From the NCBI RefSeq assembly GCF_002150805.1, contig NZ_MTBA01000001.1:765854-829853 (forward strand): a stretch of DNA of 64,000 nt, written 5' to 3'. Shown one piece after another: positions 1 to 9,354 of this stretch (the stretch's first letter is position 1; every line of letters starts with the position of its first letter). The position numbers and the translations under genes are program-made. The notes under the pieces were generated by a model. It was given only the letters and a program-made list of their open reading frames with translations. It was not told the DNA's origin and made no database searches. This DNA is from Oceanospirillum sanctuarii (lineage in GTDB: Bacteria > Pseudomonadota > Gammaproteobacteria > Pseudomonadales > Halomonadaceae).

Positions 1-113
1 GCTGGATCAGGATTTCAATTGATTTAGAGATTCTGACCAGCCCTCCGGTTGGCTCAGCAAGCCAACAGGGTTTATGATTGAGCAAACATGTTGATACAAA
101 GAGATATTTACCT
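1..113. other. Upstream region of pdxH
   Basis: There is no gene here that I can support. A 7-bp inverted repeat (48-54 with 60-66, five-base loop) lies just before pdxH and has no T-run after it. It may be the end of a transcript from the left or a leader hairpin. Confidence 0.3.
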
Positions 114-758
114 ATGAACCAGGACATTTCCTCTCTGCGCCGCGTTTTTGATCAGGAGGCACTGACTGAACAGGATCTGGCTGAGAATCCATTTGATCAG
201 TTCAGCATTTGGTTTGATCAGGCGGTCGAAAATGAACCTTTCGACCCTAACGCTATGACTCTGTCGACTATTTCACCGGAAAACCGTCCTGCATCCCGCA
301 TCGTACTCTTGAAAGGTATCGATTCCCGCGGCTTCGTTTTCTACACCAATTATCAGAGCGAAAAAGGCATGCATCTTGCAGGCAACCCTTTTGCTTCTAT
401 TGTTTTCTGGTGGGGTCAAAAACAGCGTCAGGTAAGAATTGATGGAACTGTAGAGCGCATTTCTCCACAGCAATCTGAGGAATACTTCCACAGCCGACCA
501 ATCGAAAGTCAGATTGGTGCCTGGGTTTCAAAACAGAGCGCTGTGATCCCTAACCGCGAGTGGCTTGAGCAACGTTACGATCAGTTCAGCGAGCAATTTG
601 CCGGTGACGATCCTATCCCACGCCCACCACACTGGGGCGGCTACCGTATCGTTCCTGATCTGTTTGAATTCTGGCAGGGTCAGCCAAGCCGACTTCACGA
701 CCGTTTCCGCTATGTTGTTGAAGGTGGTAAATGGAATATTGAGCGCCTGTCTCCATAA
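114..758 (+). CDS. pdxH: Pyridoxamine 5'-phosphate oxidase
   Basis: PdxH is the FMN enzyme that oxidises pyridoxine or pyridoxamine 5'-phosphate to pyridoxal 5'-phosphate in the cytosol. The 214-residue product matches the family along its length: RIVLLK (62-67), FYTNYQSEKG (77-86), the FHSRP-ESQIGAWVSKQS block (126-142) and the C-terminal SRLHDR substrate motif (192-197). The frame is open from a TTG at 78, but I chose the ATG at 114 because it gives the usual length (E. coli 218 residues) and the usual N-terminus. The gene stands alone and ends in a bidirectional terminator shared with the convergent acetyltransferase gene. Identification is secure; the start is a little less so. Confidence 0.96.
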   Translation: MNQDISSLRRVFDQEALTEQDLAENPFDQFSIWFDQAVENEPFDPNAMTLSTISPENRPASRIVLLKGIDSRGFVFYTNYQSEKGMHLAGNPFASIVFWWGQKQRQVRIDGTVERISPQQSEEYFHSRPIESQIGAWVSKQSAVIPNREWLEQRYDQFSEQFAGDDPIPRPPHWGGYRIVPDLFEFWQGQPSRLHDRFRYVVEGGKWNIERLSP

Positions 759-780
759 TCCTTCAGCCAGAAACAAAAAA

Positions 781-808
781 ACCGACAACTCCCGTTGTCG
801 GTTTTTTT
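781..808. terminator. Bidirectional rho-independent terminator
   Basis: A perfect 9-bp stem ACCGACAAC/GTTGTCGGT with a TCCC loop has A-runs on its left and T-runs on its right. It sits between the convergent pdxH and pat genes and can serve both. Confidence 0.9.
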
Positions 809-824
809 ACGCCTTCGCTATGCG

Positions 825-3587
825 CTAAATACCACTGGTATTCTCGAGACGATGTCGCTGCCACTCACTTTGTGGCTCATTCAACGGCATCACCGCATCA
901 ATCACCTGTTCTTCAGCATTATATTGACACTGGAATCCCAGATGCCGCATCAAGCCGCGCATCGGATGATTCTCCACCAGAATCTTTCCGATCATCTCAA
1001 GCGTCCCCACACTTCGGGAATACTTGATCATCTTCCGCATCAGAAGCGCGCCTAGCCCCTCGCCCTGCAGGTCATCACGAATCAACACCGAAAATTCTGT
1101 ACGGATATTATCCGGGTCAGTCCAAACCCTGACTACACCCAATATTTCCCGCTCATCATCTTCTTTAATCTCTTCTGCGATAAACGCCATCTGACGGTCA
1201 TAATTGATAATGGTCAGGTTGGCCAAATCACGCTTGCTCAGTTCAGCCTTATTGTGGAAATAACGGAAACGGATACTTTGCTCGCTCAACTGCCCATGGA
1301 ACTGAGACAATGCAGCAGCGTCTTCACCACGAATCGGTCTGACTTCAACCAAGCGCCCCGTCTTAAGAGTCACCGTCTCACGCAGCTCCTCTGGATAAGG
1401 CATGATAGCGTGATAGCTTGGCTCACCAAGATCTATTTTTACATCCACTACAAGCATTTCATCGCGATTGATAATCAATGGATTGATCTCAAGCCCCTGC
1501 AATTCAGGAATATCCGCGGCTAACTGGCTTAGCTTAACCAGCACTTCCGAGATAGACTCGATATCTTCCTTCGGGTTATCACTATGCTCTTTGATCAGGC
1601 GATATGCGTGTGATCGCTTAATCAGCTCATTTGCCAAAGTCATATTCAACGGCGGCAAAGCAACATGACGATCCGCAAGAACATTTTCTTTATAGCCACC
1701 GATACCGAAGAGAATAACCGGTCCAAACACGGGGTCACGGGTGATCCCCATATTCAGCAGCATAGAATGCTTGCCCCGATGCATCGGCTGAATGCAGTAT
1801 TCATAGATAGTGCTATCCGGAAACTTCTCATGCACTTTATCTCTGAGACTGATAACGGCCTTACGCATCCCTTCAGGGCTTTGGATATCCTGCATCAAAC
1901 CTGCTGAAACCTTATGCGGATGCTTGCGGTAGACAAAAGGTTTGCAGTTGGTTTCATGAACAATCTTAACCGCCAGCGGCTGGTTCTGCTGTCCGGCAAT
2001 AATCGCGGCGGCATTTTCATCTTTAGCATACCAGCTTTGAGTTACCGGAATACTGTAAGCGGCCAAAACCTGTGTACTTTCCTGATGGGTCAGTGCATTA
2101 CGCCCCTCTTTACGGGCACGTGAAATCAGTTTACGGGCACTTCGGCGCACCTCATAAGGTGTTTCGTGAGGGATACTTGGAGGCGCTTCCTGCAACAGAG
2201 CCTGACTGCGGCGATAGTTGACCATATGCATAAAGGCCTGAACTGCATGTTCAGGCGAGCTATAGGTAGGAACCCCCGCCAGATTAAACTCTTTACGTGC
2301 TGGGCGCGCCTCTTCCATACCCATCCAGCATGTCAGAACGCTCTTTCTGAATTTACCGCGCTGATTGATCACCGCAGCTGCCGCATCGGCACTGGGAGCC
2401 AGGCGGGTTGGCGCATGGATCGCCAAAACCGCATCAACTTCCGGCGCATTGGATAATACTTCCAACGCCTGAACAAAACGTTCTGGCATTGCATCACCGC
2501 CAATATCGACCGGATTGGCATCAGACCACCCCATGGGCAAGCACTCATGAAGCTTGTCACGAGTCTCATCAGAGAGTTTTGCCAGCTTACCTCCCGAAAG
2601 AAGCAGTTTATCAGCAGCCAAAATACTGGGGCCTATACCATTACTGACAATTGCCAGCCGATCACCGGATACAGGCTTAATACGGGAGAGTGATTCCAAA
2701 GCATCAAAAAGCTCTTCGACATCATTGACGCGAACAACACCCGCACGATTTAACGCAGCAGTGTACACCTGGTCCCGGTTAACCAACCCTGGCGTATTGA
2801 GAATCGGCCCTTCAAAAGAAGAAACGATACGGCCACTTTTGATAGCAAGAACCAGCTTATTTCGGGAAGCTTCACGGATCGCCGTCATCAGGTGACGGGA
2901 GTCGCTGATATATTCAAGGTGCAACAAAATCGCCTGAGCATGACTGTACCGGTTGATGTAATCGATCACGTCCGCGATCATGACATCGGCGCTATCTCCC
3001 AGAGTCACCACATGAGAAAAGCCAATCCCACGGCCATTAGCCCAGTCGATCATGGCGTTACCCAGCATTCCAGACTGACCGATATAGGCAACCTTACCCG
3101 GCTTAACATTGCCGGATGAATAACTAGCATTCAGCTTACGCCCGGGAACCAAAACGCCCAAGCACTCAGGCCCCATGATGCGGATACCAGATTCACGGGC
3201 AGCAGCCAACATATCGTCTTTCAAGGATAGATGACGAGGATCAACAAGACTCTGAGCACTGTTTGTTCTGGAAAGACCGCCGGTTAAGACAAGAGCAGCC
3301 TTGACGCCAAGATGCCCCAGACGCCCCACAAGATCAGGCACGACCTCAGGTGGCGAGCAAATCACAGCCAGTTCAGGAATTTCTTCTAACGCCTCAGCAC
3401 GGGGATAACACTTCTCACCAAAAACCTCGTCATACCCCTTGGTGTTGACCGCGAAAATTTTACCGGGAAACTGCCCATCCTGCAGATTACGGATAACCTG
3501 GCCACCCATGCTGAACTCTTTTTCGGACGCACCAAAAACTGCAATGGATTTAGGTTCAAAGAAATATTTTAAAAAACGAGTACCCAC
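825..3587 (-). CDS. pat: Pat-type protein lysine acetyltransferase (acyl-CoA synthetase-like + GNAT)
   Basis: This 920-residue protein fuses a pseudo NDP-forming acyl-CoA synthetase to a C-terminal GNAT acetyltransferase, the layout of Salmonella Pat and E. coli PatZ. These enzymes acetylate the active-site lysine of AMP-forming acyl-CoA synthetases and switch them off. Seen: a CoA-binding fold at about 1-130, the succinyl-CoA-ligase-like part to about 450, an ATP-grasp region at about 490-720, and a GNAT domain at about 755-905 with acetyl-CoA loop QGEGLG. The catalytic histidine of true synthetases is replaced by Asn264 (context PILNTPGL), the substitution expected of Pat proteins. The GTG start at 3587 follows a GGAGAAG site. 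It diverges from a deacetylase-family gene, and the probable substrate PrpE is encoded at 17.5-19.5 kb. Confidence 0.9.
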   Translation of the reverse strand: MGTRFLKYFFEPKSIAVFGASEKEFSMGGQVIRNLQDGQFPGKIFAVNTKGYDEVFGEKCYPRAEALEEIPELAVICSPPEVVPDLVGRLGHLGVKAALVLTGGLSRTNSAQSLVDPRHLSLKDDMLAAARESGIRIMGPECLGVLVPGRKLNASYSSGNVKPGKVAYIGQSGMLGNAMIDWANGRGIGFSHVVTLGDSADVMIADVIDYINRYSHAQAILLHLEYISDSRHLMTAIREASRNKLVLAIKSGRIVSSFEGPILNTPGLVNRDQVYTAALNRAGVVRVNDVEELFDALESLSRIKPVSGDRLAIVSNGIGPSILAADKLLLSGGKLAKLSDETRDKLHECLPMGWSDANPVDIGGDAMPERFVQALEVLSNAPEVDAVLAIHAPTRLAPSADAAAAVINQRGKFRKSVLTCWMGMEEARPARKEFNLAGVPTYSSPEHAVQAFMHMVNYRRSQALLQEAPPSIPHETPYEVRRSARKLISRARKEGRNALTHQESTQVLAAYSIPVTQSWYAKDENAAAIIAGQQNQPLAVKIVHETNCKPFVYRKHPHKVSAGLMQDIQSPEGMRKAVISLRDKVHEKFPDSTIYEYCIQPMHRGKHSMLLNMGITRDPVFGPVILFGIGGYKENVLADRHVALPPLNMTLANELIKRSHAYRLIKEHSDNPKEDIESISEVLVKLSQLAADIPELQGLEINPLIINRDEMLVVDVKIDLGEPSYHAIMPYPEELRETVTLKTGRLVEVRPIRGEDAAALSQFHGQLSEQSIRFRYFHNKAELSKRDLANLTIINYDRQMAFIAEEIKEDDEREILGVVRVWTDPDNIRTEFSVLIRDDLQGEGLGALLMRKMIKYSRSVGTLEMIGKILVENHPMRGLMRHLGFQCQYNAEEQVIDAVMPLNEPQSEWQRHRLENTSGI

Positions 3588-3695
3588 AGAAAACTTCTCC
3601 GCATCTCATTGAATGCTGCACTGCATTATCGACTATATGCCAGTATCTCCCATATGCTCGCTTTATTAAACTTGTATGGATAGGGAGGGTTTAAA

Positions 3696-4625
3696 TTGAT
3701 CACATCATATATCAGTCACTCAGAGTGCATGCTTCATGACATGGGGCCTTGGCATCCGGAAAGCCCACACCGGATTTCATCAATCAATCAACAACTTGAA
3801 CGTAGCGCACTTGCTCAGGAATTGCAGCATTATAACGCCCGCCCTGCCACTGAAGAACAGATTATCCGTGTTCACCCAAGAGCTCATGTCCTCTCCCTTG
3901 AGCTGAGTCAACCGGAAGAAGGCGCCCCGCTTGTTCAGATTGATGATGACACCCTGATGGGCCATCAGACCATGCATGCCGCCACAATGGCGGCAGGTGC
4001 CGTTGTTCGCGGCACCGAACAAGTACTGAAAAATCAGGCTGATAATGTTTTTTGTGCCGTACGCCCACCCGGTCATCACGCAGAACGCGTCGAAAGCATG
4101 GGTTTCTGCTTTCTTAATAACGTCGCTATAGGTGTTGAACACGCACGTCACAATTTCGGCATCAAAAAAGTAGCCATCATTGACTTTGATGTTCACCATG
4201 GAAACGGAACCGTCGACATCTATAAAGACGACCCGAATGTACTGGTTTGCTCCAGCTTTCAGCACCCCTACTTCCCATGGCGCTTTGCCAATTCAGAATG
4301 GGACAATATTGTTAACACCCCATTAAACGCCGGCTGCAACGGACCTGAATTCCGTAAATTAGTCGAAGACACCTGGCTACCTGCATTGCAGATGCATCGT
4401 CCGGAGATGATCTTTATCTCAGCAGGCTTTGATGCCCACAAAGACGACCCTATGGGTGAGGTTAACCTGGTGGATGATGATTTCTTCTGGGTCACCAAAA
4501 TGATCATGGATGTCGCCCGGGTCTACTGCGATGGAAAGATTGTTTCCGTTCTGGAAGGCGGCTACAACCTAAGCGCACTGGGCAGCGCCGCCCATAAACA
4601 TATTGAAGCTCTCAAAGGCCTGTAA
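3696..4625 (+). CDS. Histone deacetylase family protein (class II)
   Basis: A zinc hydrolase of the arginase/deacetylase fold, 309 residues. All catalytic elements are visible: HPESPHR (20-26), RPPGHHAE (123-130, paired His127/128), GFCFLNNVAIG (136-146), the zinc ligands in DFDVHHGNG (163-171, Asp165 and His167), Asp246 in SAGFDAHKDDP and Tyr290 in EGGY. The family removes acetyl groups from protein lysines or acetylpolyamines; which applies here cannot be read from sequence. The start is a TTG at 3696 behind a strong AGGGAGG site (about 3683-3689). The gene is divergent from pat with 108 bp between them, so an opposing role in lysine acetylation is an attractive inference. Confidence 0.92.
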   Translation: MITSYISHSECMLHDMGPWHPESPHRISSINQQLERSALAQELQHYNARPATEEQIIRVHPRAHVLSLELSQPEEGAPLVQIDDDTLMGHQTMHAATMAAGAVVRGTEQVLKNQADNVFCAVRPPGHHAERVESMGFCFLNNVAIGVEHARHNFGIKKVAIIDFDVHHGNGTVDIYKDDPNVLVCSSFQHPYFPWRFANSEWDNIVNTPLNAGCNGPEFRKLVEDTWLPALQMHRPEMIFISAGFDAHKDDPMGEVNLVDDDFFWVTKMIMDVARVYCDGKIVSVLEGGYNLSALGSAAHKHIEALKGL

Positions 4626-4707
4626 CAAGCACAGGCCGCAGGATAAAAACTGACCGCCATCAAGAGTTTTGAATCTGGCTAACGGAATGATTCAAAAGGG
4701 AAAAGAA

Positions 4708-4743
4708 GTGGTATACTTTCTAAGTTCATAATTGTTATACCAC
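4708..4743 (+). promoter_or_regulatory. Inverted repeat with extended -10 upstream of HDOD-GGDEF gene
   Basis: The arms GTGGTATA (4708-4715) and TATACCAC (4736-4743) form a perfect 8-bp inverted repeat with a 20-bp spacer. The left arm overlaps TGGTATACT (4709-4717), an extended -10 element. This would fit a repressor-controlled promoter for the gene starting at 4797; the binding protein is unknown. Confidence 0.4.
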
Positions 4744-4796
4744 CTTTTATCCTATTCTATGGACAGAGCTAGCCAGTACCGTGTCAGGAGTGCTTG

Positions 4797-6290
4797 ATGG
4801 ATCCGGTGTTATTAGAAAAATTAGAAAACTGCAAAACACTACCCTCTCTTCCTGCAGTGGCGTATCAGGTTATCGAGCATGCTAAGCGAAGCGATACTGA
4901 CTCTGCCCTTATTGCCGGAATCCTTGAGAAAGACCCGGCTCTGGCAGCCAAAGTGGTTGCCCTGTCAAATTCTGCCGCCAACATGGGCGCAAGAACCATT
5001 GATTCCGTAAAAGATGCCATCACCCGCATCGGTCTGGATATGACCATGACTTTGGCTCTGAGTTTCTCCTTTGCCAAAGCGATGTACGATAGCCAGACCA
5101 ATACCATGGACCACCAAAGCTATTGGCGTCGCTGCCTCGTGTCTGGCGTACTGGGTCGTGTCCTGGCCTGCAAAATGGGACAGATCAAACCTGAGCGCTT
5201 CTTTCTTGCAGGACTGGTGCAGGATATTGGCATGCTGGCACTGAACGAAATCGAGATGGACCGCTACGGCGTGATCTTCCACAGCGCAGATAATCACTCT
5301 GAACTGGCCAAGTTTGAACGCAGTGAGTTTGGAACCGATCACTCCGAAGTAGGTGGTTGGCTTCTAGACCACTGGGGCATGCCTAACTTTTACGTCAATC
5401 TGGTGAAAAACAGCCACAGATCTGCCAAAGAAGATCTGCATATTGATGAACAGATCGTAATTTTCTCAGGCCATTTTGCCGAGCTCTGGGCACAGGATGA
5501 AAAGCCCAGCGTCATGAGCAAACTGATCAACGAAAGCAATAAGTGCAAACTCTTCAATACTCGCCAGATCACAGAGATTGTTGACGAAGTCTCTGCTCAA
5601 TTGCCAGCGCTGAATGAAATTTTCGAAACCGATGTACAAACATCGTTTTCCGTTGGCCAGCTGATTGAGGATGCCAAACAGCAGCTCGTTGTTCGTAATA
5701 TGAAGTTGATGCAGGATCTCGCCAAAGCCCGCAGCGAAGCCTCAGAGGCAAAAGCCAGTGAAGAACAACTCAAAGAGCAGCTGAAAAAAGACATTCTTAC
5801 CGGCGTCTTTAACCGGGCTTACATCGAGTCTATTTCCGCCAAAGCTTTTAAGCATTCAACTGAAAACTCCCGCCCACTGACCGTTATGTTCCTGGATATT
5901 GACCATTTCAAACAGGTTAATGACAGATACGGCCATCAGGCAGGTGATACTGCATTGAAGCACTTCGCCAGAACCCTGGTGAAAGCTGCAGGCAAAGGGG
6001 GTTATGTTGGCCGCTATGGTGGTGAAGAGTTCGTTATTGTAATGCCAGGGGTGACAACCGATATCGGATTAACAATTGCGGAACGCATCAGGGATTTCCT
6101 GCATCGCAATCCGATTAAAGTAGCTGCAGGCATTATGATCCCTATCTGCGCTTCAGTGGGTATAGCCACCCATATTCCGGGTCAACGGGAATTCCCAACA
6201 GCTGAACGCCTGATGGATGCCGCAGACAAGACGATGTATCAGGCGAAGAAGAGCGGAAGAGACAGAGCTTTAGTCTTTGGAGCAGCCTAA
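4797..6290 (+). CDS. HDOD-GGDEF protein, putative diguanylate cyclase
   Basis: A cytosolic 497-residue protein with an HDOD domain at about 10-210, a coiled-coil-like linker at about 290-330, and a GGDEF domain at about 332-495. The GGDEF core is intact: DILTGVFNR, FLDIDHFKQVND, and GRYGGEEF with the active-site GGEEF near 408-412, so c-di-GMP synthesis is likely. The product-inhibition I-site (RxxD five residues before GGEEF) is absent; the sequence there is GKGG. The ATG at 4797 follows CAGGAG and is preferred over the TTG one codon earlier. The gene is monocistronic. A GGAGCAGC/GCTGCTCC hairpin (6279-6308) overlapping the stop codon may be a weak terminator. HDOD inputs are poorly understood, so the signal is unknown. 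Confidence 0.9.
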   Translation: MDPVLLEKLENCKTLPSLPAVAYQVIEHAKRSDTDSALIAGILEKDPALAAKVVALSNSAANMGARTIDSVKDAITRIGLDMTMTLALSFSFAKAMYDSQTNTMDHQSYWRRCLVSGVLGRVLACKMGQIKPERFFLAGLVQDIGMLALNEIEMDRYGVIFHSADNHSELAKFERSEFGTDHSEVGGWLLDHWGMPNFYVNLVKNSHRSAKEDLHIDEQIVIFSGHFAELWAQDEKPSVMSKLINESNKCKLFNTRQITEIVDEVSAQLPALNEIFETDVQTSFSVGQLIEDAKQQLVVRNMKLMQDLAKARSEASEAKASEEQLKEQLKKDILTGVFNRAYIESISAKAFKHSTENSRPLTVMFLDIDHFKQVNDRYGHQAGDTALKHFARTLVKAAGKGGYVGRYGGEEFVIVMPGVTTDIGLTIAERIRDFLHRNPIKVAAGIMIPICASVGIATHIPGQREFPTAERLMDAADKTMYQAKKSGRDRALVFGAA

Positions 6291-6365
6291 TGCTGATTCA
6301 GCTGCTCCTTATCCCGTAAAATTCCATTCCAATCTTCCCCGAATACGAGTTTGATCAGCCCGAAG

Positions 6366-7676
6366 TCAAACCGGTTGATCCAACCTTCTCAGCTTATCAA
6401 CTAAGGCATCACCACTTATAGATGCTTCAGCAGCAACATACTGAATTGCAAGATCTGCAAGGGATTGACAAGCACCACTAAACTCCTCAGCTTTTGCCCT
6501 GATCTCTTCCATCTGCACCTCAAGACCCGAACACTCCGAGCGAGTAATTTTCTCTTCCAGAAGGGCATAGACGTTTTGCTTGAATATCACCTGAGCGATA
6601 CGCTCTACGGCCGAATCTGCATGATCAACCACCAGAGCGACTTTATCTGAGGTTTGTGCAGAGCTTAATTCCAAAGAATTAAACAACTGTAGAAAGTCAT
6701 CCAATTGCTCTGTAACCTCGAAGCTTAATGCACTGCTGCTGGATGTAGCCTCACGAATCGAGTCAACCTGCTGATTCAATGAACCCAATACGGAATGGAC
6801 TTCTGCTGCAGTATCCTTAGTCCGGTTGGACAGCTTCTTCACTTCATCAGCAACAACTGCAAAACCACGACCCGCCTCCCCTGCTCTTGCCGCTTCAACG
6901 GAAGCATTCAAGGCCAAAAGATTGGTTTGATCCGCAATATCTCCAATCAGATTTAACGCCTTGAATACCGCCTCACTTGCTTCACTCAGTGCTTCCGTCT
7001 TTCTTTGCAGAAGCGTGATCTGCTCAGTGGACTGATGTAAATTAGCACTCATCTGCTTAATTGAGGCGCTACTCTCTTTGGCAACTTCGCTATTTTCTTT
7101 GGCGATCTGATCAACATCAGCAATATCAGCCTGAATAGAACGGACATCGGATTCGCTATGAAACAGGTCTGCACGCAAGGATTGCAGATTAATATCATGA
7201 ATCTGGCTGGTCAGACTGTTCTGTTCCGTAAAGCTCAGGTTCTCTTTGATCGCCAGAATTGCCTGATTAATGGATTCCAGAGACTCAGAAAAATCCCCGG
7301 GCAAACCAGTCGCCTTTGCCTCACGGGAAAAGTCCTGTTTATTAACTCGAATAAAGCAAAGCTTCACTTCTTTGAAATAGGTTTCAACAAAGTCGAGCAG
7401 TTCATTTACCGCCCAGGCCATCTCCCCCGCCACGCCATACTCTTTAGTATGAGTCGCCCTATGATGCAGCTCACCAGAGGCCGCACGATTAAGAACCTCT
7501 GTTAAAGAAGCCAATGTTTGTTTATGGCGTGCATGGCGATGCAAATACCAAAACAGAGAGAGATAAAAGACAGAGGCCACAAGCAGCAGCTCTAATGAAA
7601 AGGATTCACGGACAAAGGAGATAACTAGCAGGGAGCAAGGTAGCAGTGAAACGAGTATAAAAAGTGTTCGGGCCAT
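6366..7676 (-). CDS. Membrane MCP without periplasmic domain, CetA-like partner of the PAS protein
   Basis: A 436-residue chemoreceptor with two closely spaced N-terminal membrane segments (about 3-21 and 28-46) and essentially no periplasmic loop, HAMP-like segments, and an MCP signalling hairpin with tip [23 protein letters not shown] receptor built this way cannot sense an external ligand itself. The gene lies 19 bp downstream of an Aer-type FAD-PAS gene, so the two together resemble Aer split into two proteins, as in Campylobacter CetA/CetB. A GGGAG site precedes the ATG at 7676. Role in energy or aerotaxis is inferred from domain layout and pairing. Confidence 0.87.
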   Translation of the reverse strand: MARTLFILVSLLPCSLLVISFVRESFSLELLLVASVFYLSLFWYLHRHARHKQTLASLTEVLNRAASGELHHRATHTKEYGVAGEMAWAVNELLDFVETYFKEVKLCFIRVNKQDFSREAKATGLPGDFSESLESINQAILAIKENLSFTEQNSLTSQIHDINLQSLRADLFHSESDVRSIQADIADVDQIAKENSEVAKESSASIKQMSANLHQSTEQITLLQRKTEALSEASEAVFKALNLIGDIADQTNLLALNASVEAARAGEAGRGFAVVADEVKKLSNRTKDTAAEVHSVLGSLNQQVDSIREATSSSSALSFEVTEQLDDFLQLFNSLELSSAQTSDKVALVVDHADSAVERIAQVIFKQNVYALLEEKITRSECSGLEVQMEEIRAKAEEFSGACQSLADLAIQYVAAEASISGDALVDKLRRLDQPV

Positions 7677-7695
7677 ACTTAACTCCCTGCTTCTT

Positions 7696-8223
7696 TTAAC
7701 GGGACTGTAACTGCATTACAAAACGTTCATAGCTGATCTGCTTACCTTCCAGCAGCTGATTCAGAAATGCGAGAGAGTGCTTACAGGCCTCCACTGGAGA
7801 ATGCCGCTGTTCAATCTCGTTCATTTTCTGATAGATAGGTTCGATCACCTTGATCGCATCAGGATTAGGACGGCGACGGACAGAGAAGTACCCCTGCACA
7901 TTACCCTGCGCATCAAAATCCGGCGTTATATTGGCAAAAACCCAATAAAAACCACCGTCCGCAGTGTAATTTTTTACAAAACCGAAAAACTCATGTCCTT
8001 GTCGTAACTCTTCCCAGAGAAACTTAAACACGCCTTTTGGCATATCCGGATGTCGAATCAGATTGTGAGGTTTATGAAGCAGATCCTCTTCCCCAAACCC
8101 TGCCACCCGCATAAAGGTGCGATTAGCATAGGTGATTCGGCCTTTGAGATCTGTCTTGGAGATAATGAGATCATCTCCGTTGAGGAGTACTTCGGAACAA
8201 TTAGAAAGTGGTTGAGCGAGCAT
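7696..8223 (-). CDS. Aer-like FAD-binding PAS protein (CetB-like redox sensor)
   Basis: A 175-residue stand-alone PAS protein that aligns with the sensor domain of the aerotaxis receptor Aer: [26 protein letters not shown] and [12 protein letters not shown]. With the ATG at 8223 the residues needed for FAD binding in E. coli Aer (Arg57, His58, Asp60) fall at exactly 57, 58 and 60. That ATG has an AGAGG site seven bases upstream; the longer frame from a TTG at 8319, or an ATG at 8247, lacks one. It is expected to pass redox state to the MCP encoded immediately downstream. It has no membrane segment or kinase domain. Confidence 0.88.
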   Translation of the reverse strand: MLAQPLSNCSEVLLNGDDLIISKTDLKGRITYANRTFMRVAGFGEEDLLHKPHNLIRHPDMPKGVFKFLWEELRQGHEFFGFVKNYTADGGFYWVFANITPDFDAQGNVQGYFSVRRRPNPDAIKVIEPIYQKMNEIEQRHSPVEACKHSLAFLNQLLEGKQISYERFVMQLQSR

Positions 8224-8251
8224 TTCCCTGCCTCTTTGATTTGTCATTATT

Positions 8252-8279
8252 GTTATACCCAGAAGAAAGGGTAAGACAA
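8252..8279 (-). promoter_or_regulatory. Sigma-70 type promoter of the PAS-MCP pair
   Basis: On the minus strand TTGTCT (8279-8274), a 16-bp spacer and TATAAC (8257-8252) lie 28 bp upstream of the chosen ATG at 8223. The overlap with the alternative ATG at 8247 is a further reason to prefer 8223. Confidence 0.45.
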
Positions 8280-8517
8280 TAATGCGCTCAAAAGGGATTT
8301 TTTGAATGACCCAAGTCAATGTAGGGATATTACATTAACGACGAAAAGCCATTCTAGCCCACTCTTGTTACAGAATTTTTTCTAGGTATTGCCAGAAACC
8401 CAGAAAAATCATCTTTTTGAACACCCCTTACTTTCGTATTAAGACTATATATTTAGACAAAAACCGAGAGATAAGCGCTGTCTAAAAAAAGCAGATGAAA
8501 TCCGAAAAAATCTCCAA

Positions 8518-9261
8518 TTAACGGAAAATCCCCGTAAATTGGATATTTGCATCCCTCGCAGCCAATAGCGCTCTCAATGACTTGGAGTGAAACTCACGGC
8601 GATAAAGCACCATAACCACCAGGATCGTGCTCAACATAAAAATGTAGGGGTGCCAGAACCAACAAAGCACAGAAAGTGCAAAGTAATAGGCCCTTAAACC
8701 GTAGTTGAATTGGTTTGCGGCCAGATCGATCAAATCTGCTGCATGCTGAGCATAAGCTTTACGCCCCTGAGGAGTAACATCGGCATCTTCCGGGTGAGGT
8801 GCAGAACCGATCAGGATTGCGCAAAAATTATACTGACGCATCGACCAGGTAAAGGTGAAAAAGGCATAGACAAAAATAGTAATCAGCAGCAATACCTTAA
8901 GCTCCCATTCAATTCGGGAGACTGAGGCAGCAAAAGGCAACTCAGAAAGCACGCCCATTGCCTGCTCTGTTGCCCCAAGCATGGTAAACAGGGCTGCCAG
9001 AATCAGAAGACTACTGGAAGCAAAGAATGCACCGTTACGCTCCAGATGAGTCATAATCGTGGTATCTGCAATGCGCACCTCACGCTCAAGTAAGCGCGTC
9101 ATCCAGTCAACCCGGTACGCATGCATCACCCGGGCGAGACAAGCCTTACGGTTCATCGCATTTTTAGAAAAGAAGTAATAGAGCGTCCACCAGAAAACAA
9201 ACCAGGCAAAAGCGATTGTATCCTGTAGGGTTAAATCCAAATAGGTCTGAACAAACTGCAC
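8518..9261 (-). CDS. DUF599 family membrane protein
   Basis: A 247-residue inner-membrane protein with about four hydrophobic segments (near 15-31, 80-97, 122-142 and 190-220) and the DUF599 pattern, including YxxxSKNAMNR near the N-terminus and RQYNFCAILIGSAP mid-protein. The family has no established function. The start is a GTG at 9261 after AGAGG. It stands alone between a taxis pair and a protease gene; context gives no role. The 294 bp downstream (8224-8517), up to the PAS gene start, hold only the promoter noted above and AT-rich sequence. Confidence 0.82.
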   Translation of the reverse strand: MQFVQTYLDLTLQDTIAFAWFVFWWTLYYFFSKNAMNRKACLARVMHAYRVDWMTRLLEREVRIADTTIMTHLERNGAFFASSSLLILAALFTMLGATEQAMGVLSELPFAASVSRIEWELKVLLLITIFVYAFFTFTWSMRQYNFCAILIGSAPHPEDADVTPQGRKAYAQHAADLIDLAANQFNYGLRAYYFALSVLCWFWHPYIFMLSTILVVMVLYRREFHSKSLRALLAARDANIQFTGIFR

Positions 9262-9315
9262 GTGAACCTCTGCAACGCCATCAATTCTGAATAATTATTC
9301 CTGAACACCAAGCTG

Positions 9316-9343
9316 TTCAGGCAACAAAAGTATCTCCTATAAT
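9316..9343 (+). promoter_or_regulatory. Promoter upstream of the LapG-like gene
   Basis: A consensus TATAAT at 9338-9343 is preceded by TTCAGG (9316-9321) at 16 bp. The transcript would begin near 9350, giving a very short leader before the GTG at 9355. Confidence 0.45.
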
Positions 9344-9354
9344 ACACTCTTTAT

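Noticed and set aside
4731-8259. ATTGTTATACC present upstream of both the HDOD-GGDEF gene and the PAS gene
   Set aside because: The copies differ in orientation relative to their genes, and one coincides with a -10 element. Two 11-base matches in AT-rich promoters are weak evidence for a shared site.
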